A stretch of 64,000 nt of DNA, taken from positions 23,324,710-23,388,709 of the forward strand of contig OU862910.1 in the NCBI GenBank assembly GCA_917880885.1, in the 5' to 3' direction. Below, in pieces: positions 10,295 to 23,151 of this stretch. Every line of letters begins with the position of its first letter. The first letter of the stretch is position 1. A program made the position numbers and the translations under genes. The DNA comes from Limnephilus marmoratus. Lineage: Eukaryota; Arthropoda; Insecta; Trichoptera; Limnephilidae. Under the pieces are notes generated by a model. The model worked only from the letters and a program-made list of their open reading frames with translations. It made no database searches and was not told the origin of the DNA.

Positions 10295-10461
10295 GGGCTG
10301 TTTCAAAAAATTTTAACAATTCATCAAATATTAGTTAATTTTCACATTCTGTGTAAGTTCTATTCAAGTTCTGTTATTATATCATTATAGGCCTGTTGTT
10401 TCATATAACTGAAATAATCACACAACTTTCACAGAATTGTTAAAATTTTTTGAAACAACCC
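10295..10461. mobile_element. Small MITE family M3 with 25-30 bp inverted ends
   Basis: GGGCTGTTTCAAAAAATTTT on the left is matched by AAAATTTTTTGAAACAACCC on the right. A related element is nested in the M2 copy at 26600-26820 and shares TTAACAATTCATCAAATATT. No coding. Confidence 0.75.
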
Positions 10462-10585
10462 ATCCTAAGAGTTATTAAATACAGCGAATTTCACAAAGAC
10501 GTCCTATGATTTCTAACTACACACTTGTCAAAAGTGACTTTTTAAATTTTTTATTGTAATGTGATATAATATATTTATTTAACAG

Positions 10586-10771
10586 GATAAAGCCCAGCAA
10601 TTCATGGAGACAACCCGGATAAAATGCATTGAGAGCACTCCAACAACCTCAGGGGTGGCGGCAGGACCCACCATGGTTCCAATCACTCCCATTACCCCCC
10701 CTTACAGCGGACAGAAGATGGCCGACGCACTGGACACCAAGACCCCCACACAAGTGGCCGTAGACAAGTGA
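10586..10771 (+). CDS. CycE: Cyclin E, terminal exon with phosphodegron
   Basis: Acceptor TTTAACAG ends at 10585 and the stop TGA is at 10769-10771. It encodes DKAQQFMETTRIKCIEST, then a T/P-rich tail with TPITPPYSGQK. The I-T-P-P-Y-S stretch aligns with the L-L-T-P-P-Q-S degron of human cyclin E1, where phospho-Thr and the +4 Ser recruit Fbw7/Cdc4 for SCF-mediated degradation. Here it is I-T-P-P-Y-S, which keeps Thr, Pro-Pro and the +4 Ser. The protein then ends with a short A-L-D-T-K-T-P tail. That this degron regulates turnover is inferred from conservation. Confidence 0.93.
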   Translation, partial: DKAQQFMETTRIKCIESTPTTSGVAAGPTMVPITPITPPYSGQKMADALDTKTPTQVAVDK

Positions 10772-12026
10772 CTAGTTCACGCAGTGCTCATTTGTTTATT
10801 CCTCCTTTTCTCCTGGTTGTCAAGGCGGATGAGCATTGTCTCTATCACACGAAAGTGACCTCCTCTAGACGGCGGTGGTGAAACATTGCTTGCGGGAGTT
10901 ATCGTGATTTTGGACTAATGCCGCTGAACCGGATGACTATTGTTTGTGTATCAAGAAATGTATTAGTTCACAACAATACGAGTTGGCGGCGATGCTGAAC
11001 TTTGTTTTAGAATATGCAAAATTTCCAATAATATATTTATTTGCACGCTGTGTATTATCGATAACATTGTTGTAAAGGATAACTTGTTTATTAGAGAATG
11101 ATCTGTGATGTGATACCGATTAGATAAGATCTCTGGGTTTGTGCAAAAATAATGTTTGCGTGTGATGAGTTTTAAGAAGGAATAATTACCTAATTATTAT
11201 TAAAAAAATTAACCTTCGAGAATTGAGATAGTTAAAAAAAAATTAAACAAATTATTGATGAAACTAACAAACTATTTAAAAGATATTTAAGTATTTTTTT
11301 AGTGATTGGTTTTGTATTCATTGGCTTGTATTCCAAACATGTACTGAAGACAAAGATTCGTCGCAAAGAAGTAACAATGTATGCTGACCAAAGAAAAGTC
11401 CCCAAGTGTGTATTTCTTATAACATTATAATGTTTTTGAAAGATTATAAATATAGTTTTGACTTAGTGAATTATTAATTGCCTTAAATTCTGGGAACTAA
11501 ACTTATACGCTTCATAAATCAATATAATTTAAATGTTTATTTTTCTTTCTGTTAATGATTTATTATTTATGTGTATTAATTTTAAATGTATTTAATTATA
11601 CATTAAGTGTGAATTATTATTTTTATGATTACAAGTCCTTATTGCTACAAAAAGAGCCTTTGTGCCAAAAACTAAACTTTATACACTTTAATTTGTAGCG
11701 GTGTTTCTAAATGAGCTCATTTCGAGTCAAAGAAACATTTAAAAAATTACAATATTTTACACAGCAACCCAACAACTAAATTTCCACAAATATTAAAATG
11801 CTTTTCCTGCAGATTTGTTATAAAACTTTATTTGTTTATTAATCTATATAGGTGTGTACATTTATTTGTCTAATAATATGTAAATACATGGTATCTCACA
11901 AGTGTGCATTTATTTGAACTTTAAAAATGAGTTGTTTCTTTGACTCAGAGGGCTGATATATTTTTTTGTAATGAAGGCTTAATTTTATTTGAGTGGTTAT
12001 AATTTTAGTACACAATAAGTTGATTT
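10772..12026 (+). other. Cyclin E 3' UTR and flank
   Basis: Non-coding sequence downstream of the stop. The first few hundred bases are less AT-rich than the rest and contain several TATTTATTT and ATTTA blocks, which are typical of unstable cell-cycle mRNAs. I see ATTAAA at about 11240 as a possible poly(A) signal but no clear AATAAA, so the transcript end is uncertain. Confidence 0.5.
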
Positions 12027-12030
12027 TTAA

Positions 12031-12404
12031 CTCGTTGTTTGCCAGGGTGTATGCCAGCAAAAAGCACCACCAATTAAAACGCGGCATTTATGACACCAAT
12101 GACATTTCGTGTCTCGCGATTCTGACACTGTCCTTGAGAAATTTTGTACATAGAAAGGTCAAAACCGCAGATAAAGGAATTTTTCCCACGCATGCGCAAG
12201 AACTGCGCACGTTCCCGCGCTCCGGTAAATCATTAATATAAATTATATGGAGTGACCAGGTGCATTGCGGTTTTCTCTATGGTAAAGGGCGATAATAGAG
12301 CAAGCGATTCTGACCGTGTTCTTCATACACTTTCTTTATACATAAGGGTCAAAATCGCGTGTAAAGTCTCACGACACGCCGGCGCACAAGCGGCAAACAA
12401 GGGG
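12031..12404. mobile_element. piggyBac-like MITE
   Basis: TTAA duplications at 12027-12030 and 12405-12408. Ends CTCGTTGTTTGCC and GGCAAACAAGGGG are inverted. Two similar internal blocks (GCGATTCTGAC, then a TTCATACAC/TTGTACATAG block) suggest an internal duplication. No transposase frame. Confidence 0.8.
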
Positions 12405-12408
12405 TTAA

Positions 12409-14002
12409 TACAACACTTTTTCCTTGGTCTTGTTTGTACAATCACAAAATAATAATATAGAGAAGTGATTCGCATGGGGGTATAAAAGTGTTAAGCAATT
12501 ACCCAGAACTGAAGTCACCAATATCACAAGCTGGTATGTATGGTAGACAACATTTTATTTCTCTGTGGAACTGATCGTTAGTTTATTTCGTTTTGTGTGC
12601 AGTTTTAATATTTAATTAACACATTGATGGGCAAGATATGTGTAGAATGGACATCCGCATTTCTTATCATAATGTTTTAACAGATACATAGCTTATCCAC
12701 TGGAGTGATCACGCGAAATAAATAAATTGGCCTCGATTGCTCGAGATTTCCCAGAACATCATTTTAAAAAATTTTGCCAACATTAAAAAAATCATTCCAT
12801 CGAATTTTAACATGGAGACATAAAAACTTATTATAGTGCTATATAGCCAATGAATTAACCTGTATTTTACCGTTTATCTCATATTTGAAAGATTTATAAA
12901 AAAAAATATTTAAAAAAATCATAAAGTTCAATCGCGCGAATTCTGCGTGTTGTTACTTTGAAACTGTCGTGAGGGGTACTTATTCGAGTCAACGTAGAAT
13001 ATTTTCGATTTTTGTATGTTGTCTGTGGTTTATTTAATAATAAAAGGACTTAATTTTAACCGTAAACAGCTGATCAAATATTCGACATGAAATAATATTT
13101 AAAAAAATTATTTTTTACATCATTCTAAAATAGTCTACGAAGTTCGGATTTGCGACATTTATGGTCAAAATGGATAAAGCATTTCAATAGCTTCGTTTTA
13201 AAATAAATGGCTGGCCGGGGAAATGTTTTAAATAATTACAATAAATGTTTTACGAATCATAGGAAAATGTGGTCCAATTTTGGACTGCTACCAATTGCAG
13301 AAAAATAAAAGTGGTCCATTTTTCGACCGTAATCGCTCCAGTGGTTATGAATTTCTCATATTCTTGTTTTATTGTGACTCAAGGTGTTGTAGTGATATGT
13401 AACATTTTTCACAGATATGTACATATGTAGAATTTTTACTTTCCATTGCTTTTCATTTTTTTTTTAATATTGCATCTCTTTAGTATGCCTGCTTATTATC
13501 TTTTAATTTAAGAAATAATAAAACAAATCATGTTCTAGAAAAAAGCTGTAATTATTTGTCACTTAATGATATTTTACAGTTCAATTCATGTTCAATCTGT
13601 CTTTCTCCCCATTTCAGTAATGAGTTGAGTAAACAATTGAGTGTTAATCTATTATTTATGTGATCACTTGAATGCAATTTTTAATTAAATGACTCTCGGA
13701 GTTGTAAAATTGCACTCTGGAAATTTCTGCTCATTTTGATTCATTCCCAAAATGTTTGAAATTCTACTACATTGAAAGTATTAATATTTCTCACTTAATT
13801 TCAAAAGAATAATGTATTGCATGCAAAATATATATTTACATTTTTGGCATAAAATGCAATTTATTTTTATATTGAGGGTGTTTCAAACAGTTTTTCACGA
13901 CTTCCAAAATTTCCGGAGCGGATTTTGCAACTCAATACATGCACAGTTATTTCTGTTTAAAAAAAATAGTAATTTTATGGTGGATGGTAGATGTTCAGAT
14001 GA
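12409..14002. other. AT-rich intergenic DNA, no gene seen
   Basis: Only short fortuitous frames. No repeat family recognised beyond A/T runs. Confidence 0.5.
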
Positions 14003-14006
14003 TTAA

Positions 14007-14570
14007 CCCCCAGGCTAATTTTTTCACTTTTGGGAATAGCTCATATAGGTCTCATAGAAATCGTTGTATCTCCCTTACTGTTATGGTGAGAAACATGATC
14101 TAAACGGCATTAGAAAGAGAAAACACCACACTTTATATTCAAATCTAGAAGCTGACCATAGAAGAATTAAAATATGCAACTTTCTGAATCCTGTGTTTCC
14201 GACAGCAATTTAAGAAAAATTTATGAATTTTTAAATTAATTATTTCAATATGAAATGACAAAAAAGTGAGGTGACGATAATGTTTATAATATATTTGTCT
14301 AATAAAATGTGCGTGTGTTTTTTTTTCATTATCAGTACTGATAGAAAAAAATGTATAATGAGTCATTTTTAAAACTTTTTTATGTTTGAATTCAAATTTA
14401 AAATTTTCCAAAAATTATAATTTTACTTCTAACAATAAAATTTTAAAGCTTATTTAAACACCTTTCAAAAACAGGTGTTTAGTTTTCGGTATATTCAGAA
14501 ATATTGCATTTATTCGGATTTTATTGCAAAGTGGAAATTTTCTCTCAGAATATGCCAGATGGCTGAGGGG
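14007..14570. mobile_element. piggyBac-like MITE
   Basis: TTAA at 14003-14006 and 14571-14574. Ends CCCCCAGGCTAATTTTTTC and GCCAGATGGCTGAGGGG are imperfectly inverted. The interior (GACAAAAAAGTGAGGTGAC, CCTTTCAAAAACAG) matches the element at 15447-16162. No transposase. Confidence 0.75.
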
Positions 14571-14904
14571 TTAATGAAAGTTGAAATATTCTTTGTTGAT
14601 AATTTAAGCCCTGCTCAGAAAAGGTTTTTTAGCACAACGCAAAAACGTAAACTAAACTTCCGTCAAAAAGCTTAGCTTCTTAAAGAAGCATAATATTTTT
14701 AAGAAAAATATTACACCCAATTATTAATTCGCAGGGATGGTCACAGAATAATAATTATGAAAAAACTTTAATTTAAAAAAAATATACGCTTGTAATACTA
14801 ATTAAAAATAATATTAATGACTTATTTAATTATAATTTTGAAGATAGTGATGTATTCTGTAGAAAAATAAAATAAAAACTAAAAAATATTTATGTAACTA
14901 TGTA

Positions 14905-15112
14905 CAGTGAAACTCTCTTATAAATATGTACATGTATATCGATGGTGGAAAGGCAGAATGGAAAAAAAAATGGCTTGTTAGTCATTTTGCCTTTCCACCG
15001 TCGATATTATACGGGTGGATTATAATTGTTCAAATTCAATTCTTCAAGGGACCGAAAAACCAAACTTTTTAAGTAAAAAACTTCTTAAGTGGGAACTTAA
15101 CTTGTTTCACTG
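14905..15112. mobile_element. Short Tigger-like MITE with central hairpin
   Basis: CAGTGAAACTCTCTTATAA and AACTTGTTTCACTG ends, flanked by TA at 14903-14904 and 15113-15114. It contains an internal palindrome: ATCGATGGTGGAAAGGCA near 14939 pairs with TGCCTTTCCACCGTCGAT near 14988. It shares GGGACCGAAAAA with the copy at 9367-10041. Confidence 0.75.
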
Positions 15113-15446
15113 TATTATATTTTTTTTCTCTTTGAGGGGCTTTCATAATTGTAACAATTTTTATGTACATAGTTTTAGTTGTATGTATATTATAAAAAGG
15201 CAAAAAATGTGCAAAAAGACTGAAAGTGGTTATTGAAGAAGTTTAAGGTTTTTTTTAATAACTATGTTAGCCATGTTTTAGGTTTATGTAATCCAGCACG
15301 AAAAAAAACACAATGTTATAACCAGATTCAGCTTCCAAGCGGAAAGTATACACCCATATGTGTTCCTGCAATATTAATATTTTATTGGTAAAATGTTCAT
15401 CAAAACATATCTTTTACCCCCTAAATATATTATGTTTTATGTTTAA

Positions 15447-16162
15447 CCACTCCGATTCGTAAGCGGATATACATGATAATATAACGATAGCAGTCAAGTA
15501 CAATAAGCATGTTTTCATGTCAACGCATGTATTTCCACAGAAATCATTATAACTCCGTTATTGTTCTAGTGACATCCTTAAAACAGGTACATAGCACTCT
15601 TTTTAGGGTGAATTGACTTAAACAACAAAAAAAGTAGAAGGTCCATAATAAATCAAGCTGCACATCCCTATTCCAGTTGTCCATAAAAAGACCTATTCTG
15701 TCAGATACACGGTAGATACAGATTTTACACACCAAATCGCCTACTCGCCGCTAGACATTGTTATTTTTTTTATTAAATATTCTTGTGTGAAATGATAAAA
15801 AAGTGAGGTGACTAAATTGTTTATTATACATTTATACAATAGAAAAGTATTGTTTTTTTTTTTTAAATAATCCGTGATTTTAGTACCGTTTTCACATAAA
15901 AACATCACATGAGTCATTTTTACATTTTTTTAATGTTTGCATTCTAAATATTAATATTTACAAATGTTAATATTTATTTGTAATATAAAAATTTGAAAGC
16001 TTATTTCATAACCTTTCAAAAACAGTTTTTAGTATTCGGCTATGTTCAGAAATGTTTCATTTATAGAGCTTTAATTGTGAAGCGGAAATAATACAAAGAT
16101 TTTGTAAATCTGACATTTCGTTTAAGGCGAAACACGTGCATATTCGCAATAGATCGGAGTGG
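15447..16162. mobile_element. piggyBac-like MITE, longer family member
   Basis: TTAA at 15443-15446 and 16163-16166. Ends CCACTCCGATTCG and the complementary ATCGGAGTGG. Interior blocks shared with 14007-14570 include ATAAAAAAGTGAGGTGAC, GAGTCATTTTTA and AACCTTTCAAAAACAG. No transposase frame. Confidence 0.8.
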
Positions 16163-16166
16163 TTAA

Positions 16167-17640
16167 GATATGTAATGTAGACTCACCGTTTAATTCTTTT
16201 ACTCAAATGTGAAGAGTTATTTTTTATTTTGTCAACTGATGGTAGGAATTTATGTGATATTTTGACAAAATAATAGTGAGGTTACATTAAATTGCGATTA
16301 AATATCTACCTTACATTATATTATGATTAGGTCGTCTCCTACTTACAAATGTATCATATTAATTAGAGCATGCCGGGGATTGATTAGAATTTTTGGTAAA
16401 TAGCCAATAGTACTGAAGATATGAGCCGCCAAAATGTTGGTATTTTCAACTGACTGAAAAGCTTGTGGTATCACGGTGCGTACGCGGCGGTATTTCAGCA
16501 CTACCATCTGAATCATGTCTCACGTGCAATCACGATACACCATTACAGACTTTTTACCAAAGTTCAATTTGAAACATCATAATTTTTAAAGATATCAAAA
16601 ACTAATTTTACCGTCGTTATTAACTCTTTAATTATAATACATTATCATCAAAATAAATAATTAGGAGATGACCTCATTATGTTTTGCTGCATATACATTT
16701 GCGGACCGAACCACGAATTACGGTAAAGGAACGAAGCAACGGCAAGCGGCAATTCATGCTGTTTGCTTTCTTCATAATTCGTGGTTCGGTTCGCATCTGG
16801 ATTCGGTCGCGGTTTCTTAAAATGTAAACAAAGCTTAAGTTCATAATTTATCACTGGGGTCTAGCTCAGATGTCGGCAGACTGAGGATCGTGAGCCGCAT
16901 GTGGCTCTTTTCATAGGTTTTTGCAGCTTTTCAAACCCATCTTCACCTCCACCACGATACACGGTTTTCAAACAAACTCAAACGCACTATCGCAGTGCAT
17001 AATTTTCTCTGGTTACTGTATCAAAATAAAACTAGCCATTGAAAATAATAGGCTAGATGGCTCCAGCTTTTTCTGGGTTTTATGCTGAGTTTTCGAAATC
17101 AGAATATATTAGAAGAAATATCAAAATTCTGCTTTAAGGAGTGGGAAAAGGCAGTTTTCGAAATCTCATGTTTTGTCGCCTCTCTTTTTTTGAAGGTCAA
17201 GTGTGCAAAATTTCATCAATCTCGGAATAAAACAGGGTTTAAAAAAAAAAACAAAACCGTTCCGCCCACCACATACACTTTTCTAGATAGATAGAAGATA
17301 ATCAGTATGAAAATTATTCCACACAAAGCAACGCTGTCATATTACCATAGTTTTAGCGGTATTAGCGCCGCCGTGAAAATTTAGGTTTCGGCTCTACGAA
17401 AATGTTTGTATTTTGTTAACTTAATATTTGGCTCTTCTCACTAGAAAGTCTGCTGACTCCTGGTCTAGGTCCTTTTCACAAATTTCAAGCTAAAATAGTA
17501 GTCACTGTAATGATTGTTAAAATGTACAGTCTCAGTCCTGTGTCCCTTTTCCATTATATAAGATTATGCATCATTCTATTTTATAACTACTCTGCTCATA
17601 ACAGCTTCATCGATTAAACAAAGTTTAATAATTTGACTTT
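16167..17640. other. Intergenic DNA with one small foldback
   Basis: No gene recognised. A foldback lies at 16701-16794: GCGGACCGAACCACGAATTA pairs with TAATTCGTGGTTCGGTTCGC across a 53-bp loop, with two mismatches. The remainder is unique-looking AT-rich DNA. Confidence 0.6.
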
Positions 17641-17844
17641 AGCTATAATATTTACCTTATTACCATACTTTACCTCACTCAACCAACCATTCCTTACCAT
17701 ACCGCATTTTAACTCACCGACCTCTCCTTACCCCTCCTTATATCTTACTTTCCCTGACTTCACATAACTTCACCTAACTAATCCTTATCACACTTAACCT
17801 CACCTAACTTATCCTTACCATTCCTTACCATACCTCACTTTACC

Positions 17845-18540
17845 TTATCTTACTAATAATAATATAATAATTATAATTTATAGCCATTTTTGTGAAAAAT
17901 CACCTCAAGGCCGCTGTACAATTTATCAAGAATTCTTAGGTTCTATCTAATTTTACTATTTACAAATGGATACAGAAACATACTTACCTGACAGGTCACT
18001 TCCGATAAACACACTTTAATTAGAAAGTTTATGCTTGGAGAAGATATGGCTTAGCGTGCGCAGGACATTATATTTAAAACACTAGACATTGCACGATTTT
18101 ACATTTGCTTCCCCCATCACTATTAGTATTACATTTATGAAAAGATTAGTGGCAAAAGTAGAGTTAATATTTATTTTAAACGACTGGAGAATGTTCATGA
18201 AATACAAACAGGTTTTTTTTCCTACATTTTTAGTGTCGCGGGCATTGAATGTGAAGGTGAAAGATTTTGAGTTTATGGATACGACTGTCTGAAAAGGTGA
18301 GTTTTAAGTCTAGCTCTAAATTCCGCTGAGTCTGTGATCATTCTTAAGTCAAGTGGCAGTCCATTTCAGGTCCTGACACTCTAAAAGCGCGCTCACCAAA
18401 CTTATTATCTGGTGTGCGCTTTGGTTCCTTTAACCTTCTGATAGCTGATGACGCTGCTGAACTCAGGGTTGACTGTCGAGAATTGGAATTTTCTGGAGTA
18501 CACAATTCCGATAAGTAAGCCGGAGCCATGGCTTAAAATC
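17845..18540 (-). pseudogene. LINE 3' fragment (CR1/L2-like reverse transcriptase C terminus)
   Basis: Read on the minus strand, the frame at 18344-18529 gives APAYLSELCTP, then a T-P-D-N-K-F-G-E-R-A-F-R-V-S-G-P-E segment. This is the usual ending of non-LTR ORF2 proteins (YLSDLL...FGDRAFSVAGPxLWNSLP). It is followed by stops and a frameshifted tail with FRARLKTHLF-like content. The 3' end near 17870 has GGTGATTTTTCACAAAAATGG and a TAATAATATAA tail, also found at 32818-32912. It is inserted in the satellite. Confidence 0.7.
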
Positions 18541-19194
18541 GCCTAACTTCATCTAACTAATCCTTACTGCACTTAACCTCACCTACCTTATCCTTACCTT
18601 ACCACACTTTACCTCATTCTACCAACCATACCGCATTTTAACTTACCTGACCTATCCTTACCACTCCTTATCTTACTTTACCCGACTTCACATAACTTCA
18701 CCCAACCAATCCTTATCACATTTAACTTCACTTAATTTATCCTTACCATACCTCACTTTACCTTATCTTACTACTGCCTAACTTCATCTAACTAATCCTT
18801 ACTGCACTTAACCTCACCCAACTTATCCTTACCATATCTTACCTTACCACACTTTACCTAATTCTACCAACCACACCTTACCATATCCTTACCCCTCCTT
18901 ATCTTACTTTACCTGACTTCACATAACTTCACCTAACCAATCCTTATCTCACTTAACCTCCCTAACTTATCCTTACCATACCTCACTTAACCTTATCTTA
19001 TTATCGCTTAACTTCACCTAACTAATCCTTACCACACTTAACCTCACCTAACTTATCCTTACCATGCCTTACTTTACCACACTTTACCTCATTCTACCAA
19101 CCATACTGCATATTACTTTGCCTTACCTATCCTTACCTCACCTTTTCTTATTTTACCTGACCTCACATAACGTAACCAATCCTTATCACACCTT

Positions 19195-19532
19195 AGGGAA
19201 CGTACCCATACTATGTGACCCACTTTTTGCAATTTTTAAACCCCCCCTCTCCCCTGGTGACCACGTGTAGTATATTTCAAGACCCCCCCTCCCCCTACAG
19301 TATTATCATAGTAAATAATAAATATGGTTTTGAATCATTTCTTGCTAACAAAAAGGTAAAAAAAAATATATATTTGCTTTTATTTGACTTTATTAATATG
19401 GCGCTTGCTGCGTGACGGCAAGAGTGCATGCATACCTATAATTACAAATGGAAAAATTATAAAAAAAGTTAATGGAAAAAATATAAAAAGATTTCTAGAT
19501 AGACTGGTCACAATAGTATGGGTACGTTCCCT
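19195..19532. mobile_element. MITE family M4, copy in satellite
   Basis: Ends AGGGAACGTACCCATACTAT and ATAGTATGGGTACGTTCCCT are inverted and perfect for 20 bp. The interior has C-rich tracts and TTGAATCATTTCTTGC. A second copy lies at 31715-32093 in the opposite orientation. Target duplication cannot be read because the satellite repeats CCTTA. Confidence 0.8.
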
Positions 19533-19749
19533 TACCTTACCTCATTTTACCTTATATTACTTTATCTGACCTCGCATAACTTCACTTAACCAATCCTTAC
19601 CAAACTTAGTCTCACCTAATCTGTTCCTCACTTAACCTCATCTAACCTCTCCTCTCCACACCTTGCCTTACCACATTTTATTGTACATGTCTTCACCATA
19701 ACTGTCCTGACCCCACTTACCTAACCTAAGCTGTCCTATCCTGTCAAAT

Positions 19750-20640
19750 AAGTTTAAAGTATAAATCCAATTCAGTGCAATTCAATAAGCATCGTTAACT
19801 CCCCTGAATATGCAAAATGATATTTTTATTGATTTATTTTTAATCACCCATTGCCATCCTTTCCAGGTATGTGTAATTTAGGCTACTTATTTTAAGAAAT
19901 GAATAAATAAATACAATATTGCCTAAGCAAACAAGAAGTTTATAAATAATGGGATAATATAATATATTATATTAATAAAAAGACTAACAAATAAAGAGAA
20001 ATGTATATATTTTTTATTTTTACTCTTACAGTAAATATTATGTGTTGGGTTTAATTTCGCTAATTTTAATTTTCGTATGTAAACTCCTTTAGTTAAATAT
20101 TTGCTTGTAATTAATTGGGTGTGCATACTATTATGGTTTTTTTGTTTTTCTTTTTGTAGCTGTAAGAAAAATCTATAAGTTCAATATATTGGGTGAAATA
20201 AATTTTAGTTGAACCAACATAAATTTTTCAAATAAAACGATGCAGGTTTTGTAACCTTAGTGATTAAACTATTTATTGGGAAGTGGAGCTGAATGTATAT
20301 TATGTGAGGTGTTGAAAGACTGCCTATTAATAAAAAAGATTATGTTTATTAAAATAAAAAATAAAATAAATGTTGTTTCATTTCTTACATCCCTTGAGGT
20401 GATTTTTCACAAAAACAGCTCTGCAAATTATCCAAGTATGTTATTTCACAATTTAATCATTTAAAATAATATAAGAAATGGCCAAGATCACCCTCAATGA
20501 GTGAAAGCCAAATAAAAAATAAATTAATATACAGTGTTAGACACAATAAAACACCAAGAAAATGTATATAGTGAAATGAATTGTCTTCATGGTTTAAATG
20601 ACAATAATAACATTGTGTTGCCTAGTTCGAATCTAAGCCG
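19750..20640. other. AT-rich intergenic DNA
   Basis: Only small fortuitous frames. A block near 20398 (GAGGTGATTTTTCACAAAAAC) matches the 3' end of the LINE fragments at 17870 and 32840, so a short LINE scrap is likely. Confidence 0.45.
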
Positions 20641-20930
20641 TTGGAACGGTTCCATGATTAGCAGGGGTGCCCGGGTTCATGGGGTGAGGTTTGTCAAGGT
20701 CTTGGCGGCCGATATATCTGCCCACCTGTTGCGTGGCGAGCCGGATCAAGAGAGATAGGTTGAGGAAGTCCTAAACTAGGCCTCTCCAGCCAGAATCCCT
20801 CGACCCATCGCCTTGCACCGCAGTTGAAGGGATGGATTCATACGTCCGTCACTCCTGGATACACTGACCCCCAGATACCTACGCACACCTCATACCTATT
20901 TCCTTCCCAGAACTGTATTGTCTCAAAACA
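20640..20930 (-). repeat. Dispersed repeat family R1
   Basis: Reverse-orientation copy with GGATGGATTCATACGTCCGT, CCAGAATCCCTCGACCCAT and ACACTGACCCCCAGA. Truncated, no coding. Confidence 0.65.
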
Positions 20931-20974
20931 TACTATAATAATAAAGTTACGCTAGATACTCAAAATTAGGTACT

Positions 20975-21060
20975 AACTGTGCGCCGGGATTCGATCCCGC
21001 GTCCCGCGACCTTCGGATTGCGAGTCAAGAGCCTTACCCTTACATCACGTCGGCCGTCAA
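20975..21060 (-). repeat. SINE fragment with tRNA-like head
   Basis: On the minus strand it reads GACGGCCGACGTGATGTAAG (A-box region), then CTCTTGACTCGCAATCCG and GGGATCGAATCCCGG (B-box and T-arm). Full-length relatives are at 27843-28245 and 51405-51790. Several stem mismatches and the SINE context argue against a functional tRNA. Confidence 0.7.
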
Positions 21061-21639
21061 AAAATTATTGAACCTTGTTGGGCATTTTTCAACCTGTCAT
21101 TAAAAATATCTCCAAAGGGAAAAAGTATTTTCAATCTTTATACAACGTAATATTATCTGAGTAAATGTTATAACTTTATTTTACTGCCCATAAGCTGTGA
21201 TTATCACCAAGGGCGGATCCAGGATTTTTTTCTGGGGGGGACACAAGGGGCGGACGGGCAAAAAAATAAACAATTACTGTTACGATTTTTTCTGGGGGGG
21301 GCACAAGGGGCAGACGGGCAAAAAAAATCAACAATTACTGTTAGAAATAAACTTGAAGTATGATAAGTTCAATAATAATGTTTTCCAATAAACATTTCTA
21401 CATGTATAGGAAGTGTATGAGACCACTTATTTGTTCCATACAAATACTATAAACAATAGGGCACTGGACTCCGATCGTCACTTCGGTTTCGGGAGATAAT
21501 AATAACTCAGAGACTTCTTAGGTAATGCATGAAATATTTATTTTCAGATGGTTTTTATACTAAATTTTGCGTACACCTGTTTCGAACGAAAACGTAAACA
21601 TATTTTGCATTTCTGCATCTGTTGTTTATCTTAATTACC

Positions 21640-22200
21640 CCAGGTGTTTGAGGCAGGTGTCTGGTGTGCTAAGTTTCGTTTGATCAACAAACTGGTTTGG
21701 ACATGTGTATTGTTTTCTTGCCTGAGTTGACCTGATTTCGCCTGGTGGACGAACGCACCTGCTTAAAATGCAGGATTTATCATCAATACCTATAATGCAA
21801 GGCGTTTTGGTTGCTAAGTGCTTTAGTGCTTGAATAACACGTGCAGCCTTTTGTGTAACATTTCGCAAGAATCGACTTGATTAATATATTGTTTACTCTT
21901 CTCTGAATAGGTAGTAGGCAATAATGATTTGAAGGGACACGTGCGGCGGCCAGCTGTGATTTTTCACGTAAACAAACTAGTTTAGACACGAAGTGTTTTC
22001 TTGCATGGGTTGACCGCATTTCGCACCTGTGGTTTGTGATAATGCGAGGTGTTTTGGTTTTTGAATAACACGTGCAGTTTTTCATGTAACATTTCGCAAG
22101 AATCGACTTGTCCATAAGTTGTTTACTGTTCTCTTGTAGGCAGTAATATTTTGAAGGAACAGGTGTGGCGACCAGCTGCAAAAGTTTCACGTAAACAAGA
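21640..22200 (-). repeat. Tandem repeats of about 231 bp inside hAT element
   Basis: GTAACATTTCGCAAGAATCG recurs at about 21856 and 22087, and GAATAACACGTGCAG precedes both. Roughly two and a half diverged units are present. A 135-codon minus-strand frame (21783-22190) is just the translation of these repeats and matches no family I know. Confidence 0.75.
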
Positions 22201-23151
22201 TCTAATGCATCAAGACGTCTGTTACAGGAAGGTTTATGAAAGTGTCAAAACAATAGAAAAATTAAATGTTTAATAAAGACATTTTTAGCTTCTAAGTACA
22301 GTTTGGCAATTAAGTGTAGAAAATAAATGATGGCGCTGCGATCGTTTTTTAGGTTTTAAATGACAACACCAAGATGGCTCATAAGACAATGAATATATGT
22401 TTAAAAAAACACTTCGGTCAAAATGCATATTTCATAACGTATTTGTATTTTCAAAAATTTTGCACAAAAAACTATAATTTAATAGAAGTAAATAATATAT
22501 GTAAAATTGTAATTTAATACAAGTAAAATAAAACAAAACAAATTTTAATTGGGCGTTTATTTCGTTATAAGGTAATAATAATAATATTAAAACCCCATTA
22601 TAGGATGGGGCGATACATAATATATAAATCAAACACAAACAATTTACATATCACAAAAACTAATAATAAAAACAATGCCACTTGCATCACATTTTTTAAA
22701 TTTTTTTCCGGTTTAGGCAAATATTCTAAGACATTTTGTATTTTTTTTTTTAATCGTATTTTTGAAACCCTGGGGATTTTTTGAAAATTTCAAACCGAAA
22801 AATCAGACCATTTTTTATAAACCGGAAAGACGGGACATAATTTTATAGGTGTGAAAAAACGATAATTACATAGCCGAAAATCATTTAAAAAAAAAGAATG
22901 TTTTCCATACGAATGGCACAGGAGAATAACGAGGCATACCAAAAATATTACATCTCATAAATATTTTTTTCCTTGATCCATCTTATTGATCATAAATCAT
23001 TATAATGTAGAGCGTCTATATTACTAAATTCAATGTAATATACTTGAACTTGTAAATTGTAATAATAATAAGAATATTATAAAATTTTATTTTGTTAAAA
23101 TCAGCACCATAATCATTATACCTCTAAAACATGTACCGACATCATCTTCAC

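Larger units (their letters stand above)
17640..19740. repeat. TTACC/TAACC-type satellite, about 232-bp higher-order period
   Basis: Degenerate pentamer/hexamer repeats (CCTTACC, TTAACCTCACC, CCTAACTTATCC) build a higher-order unit. The phrase CTAACTTCATCTAACTAATCC starts near 18541 and 18776, and a variant starts near 19006, giving a 230-235 bp period. It is interrupted by a LINE fragment (17845-18540) and a MITE (19195-19532). It resembles diverged CCTAA telomere-type DNA but is too irregular to be telomeric. Confidence 0.8.

Noticed and set aside
21783..22190. 135-codon minus-strand frame with repeated K-S-I-L-A-K-C-Y
   Set aside because: Translation of tandem repeats inside the hAT element; no family match.
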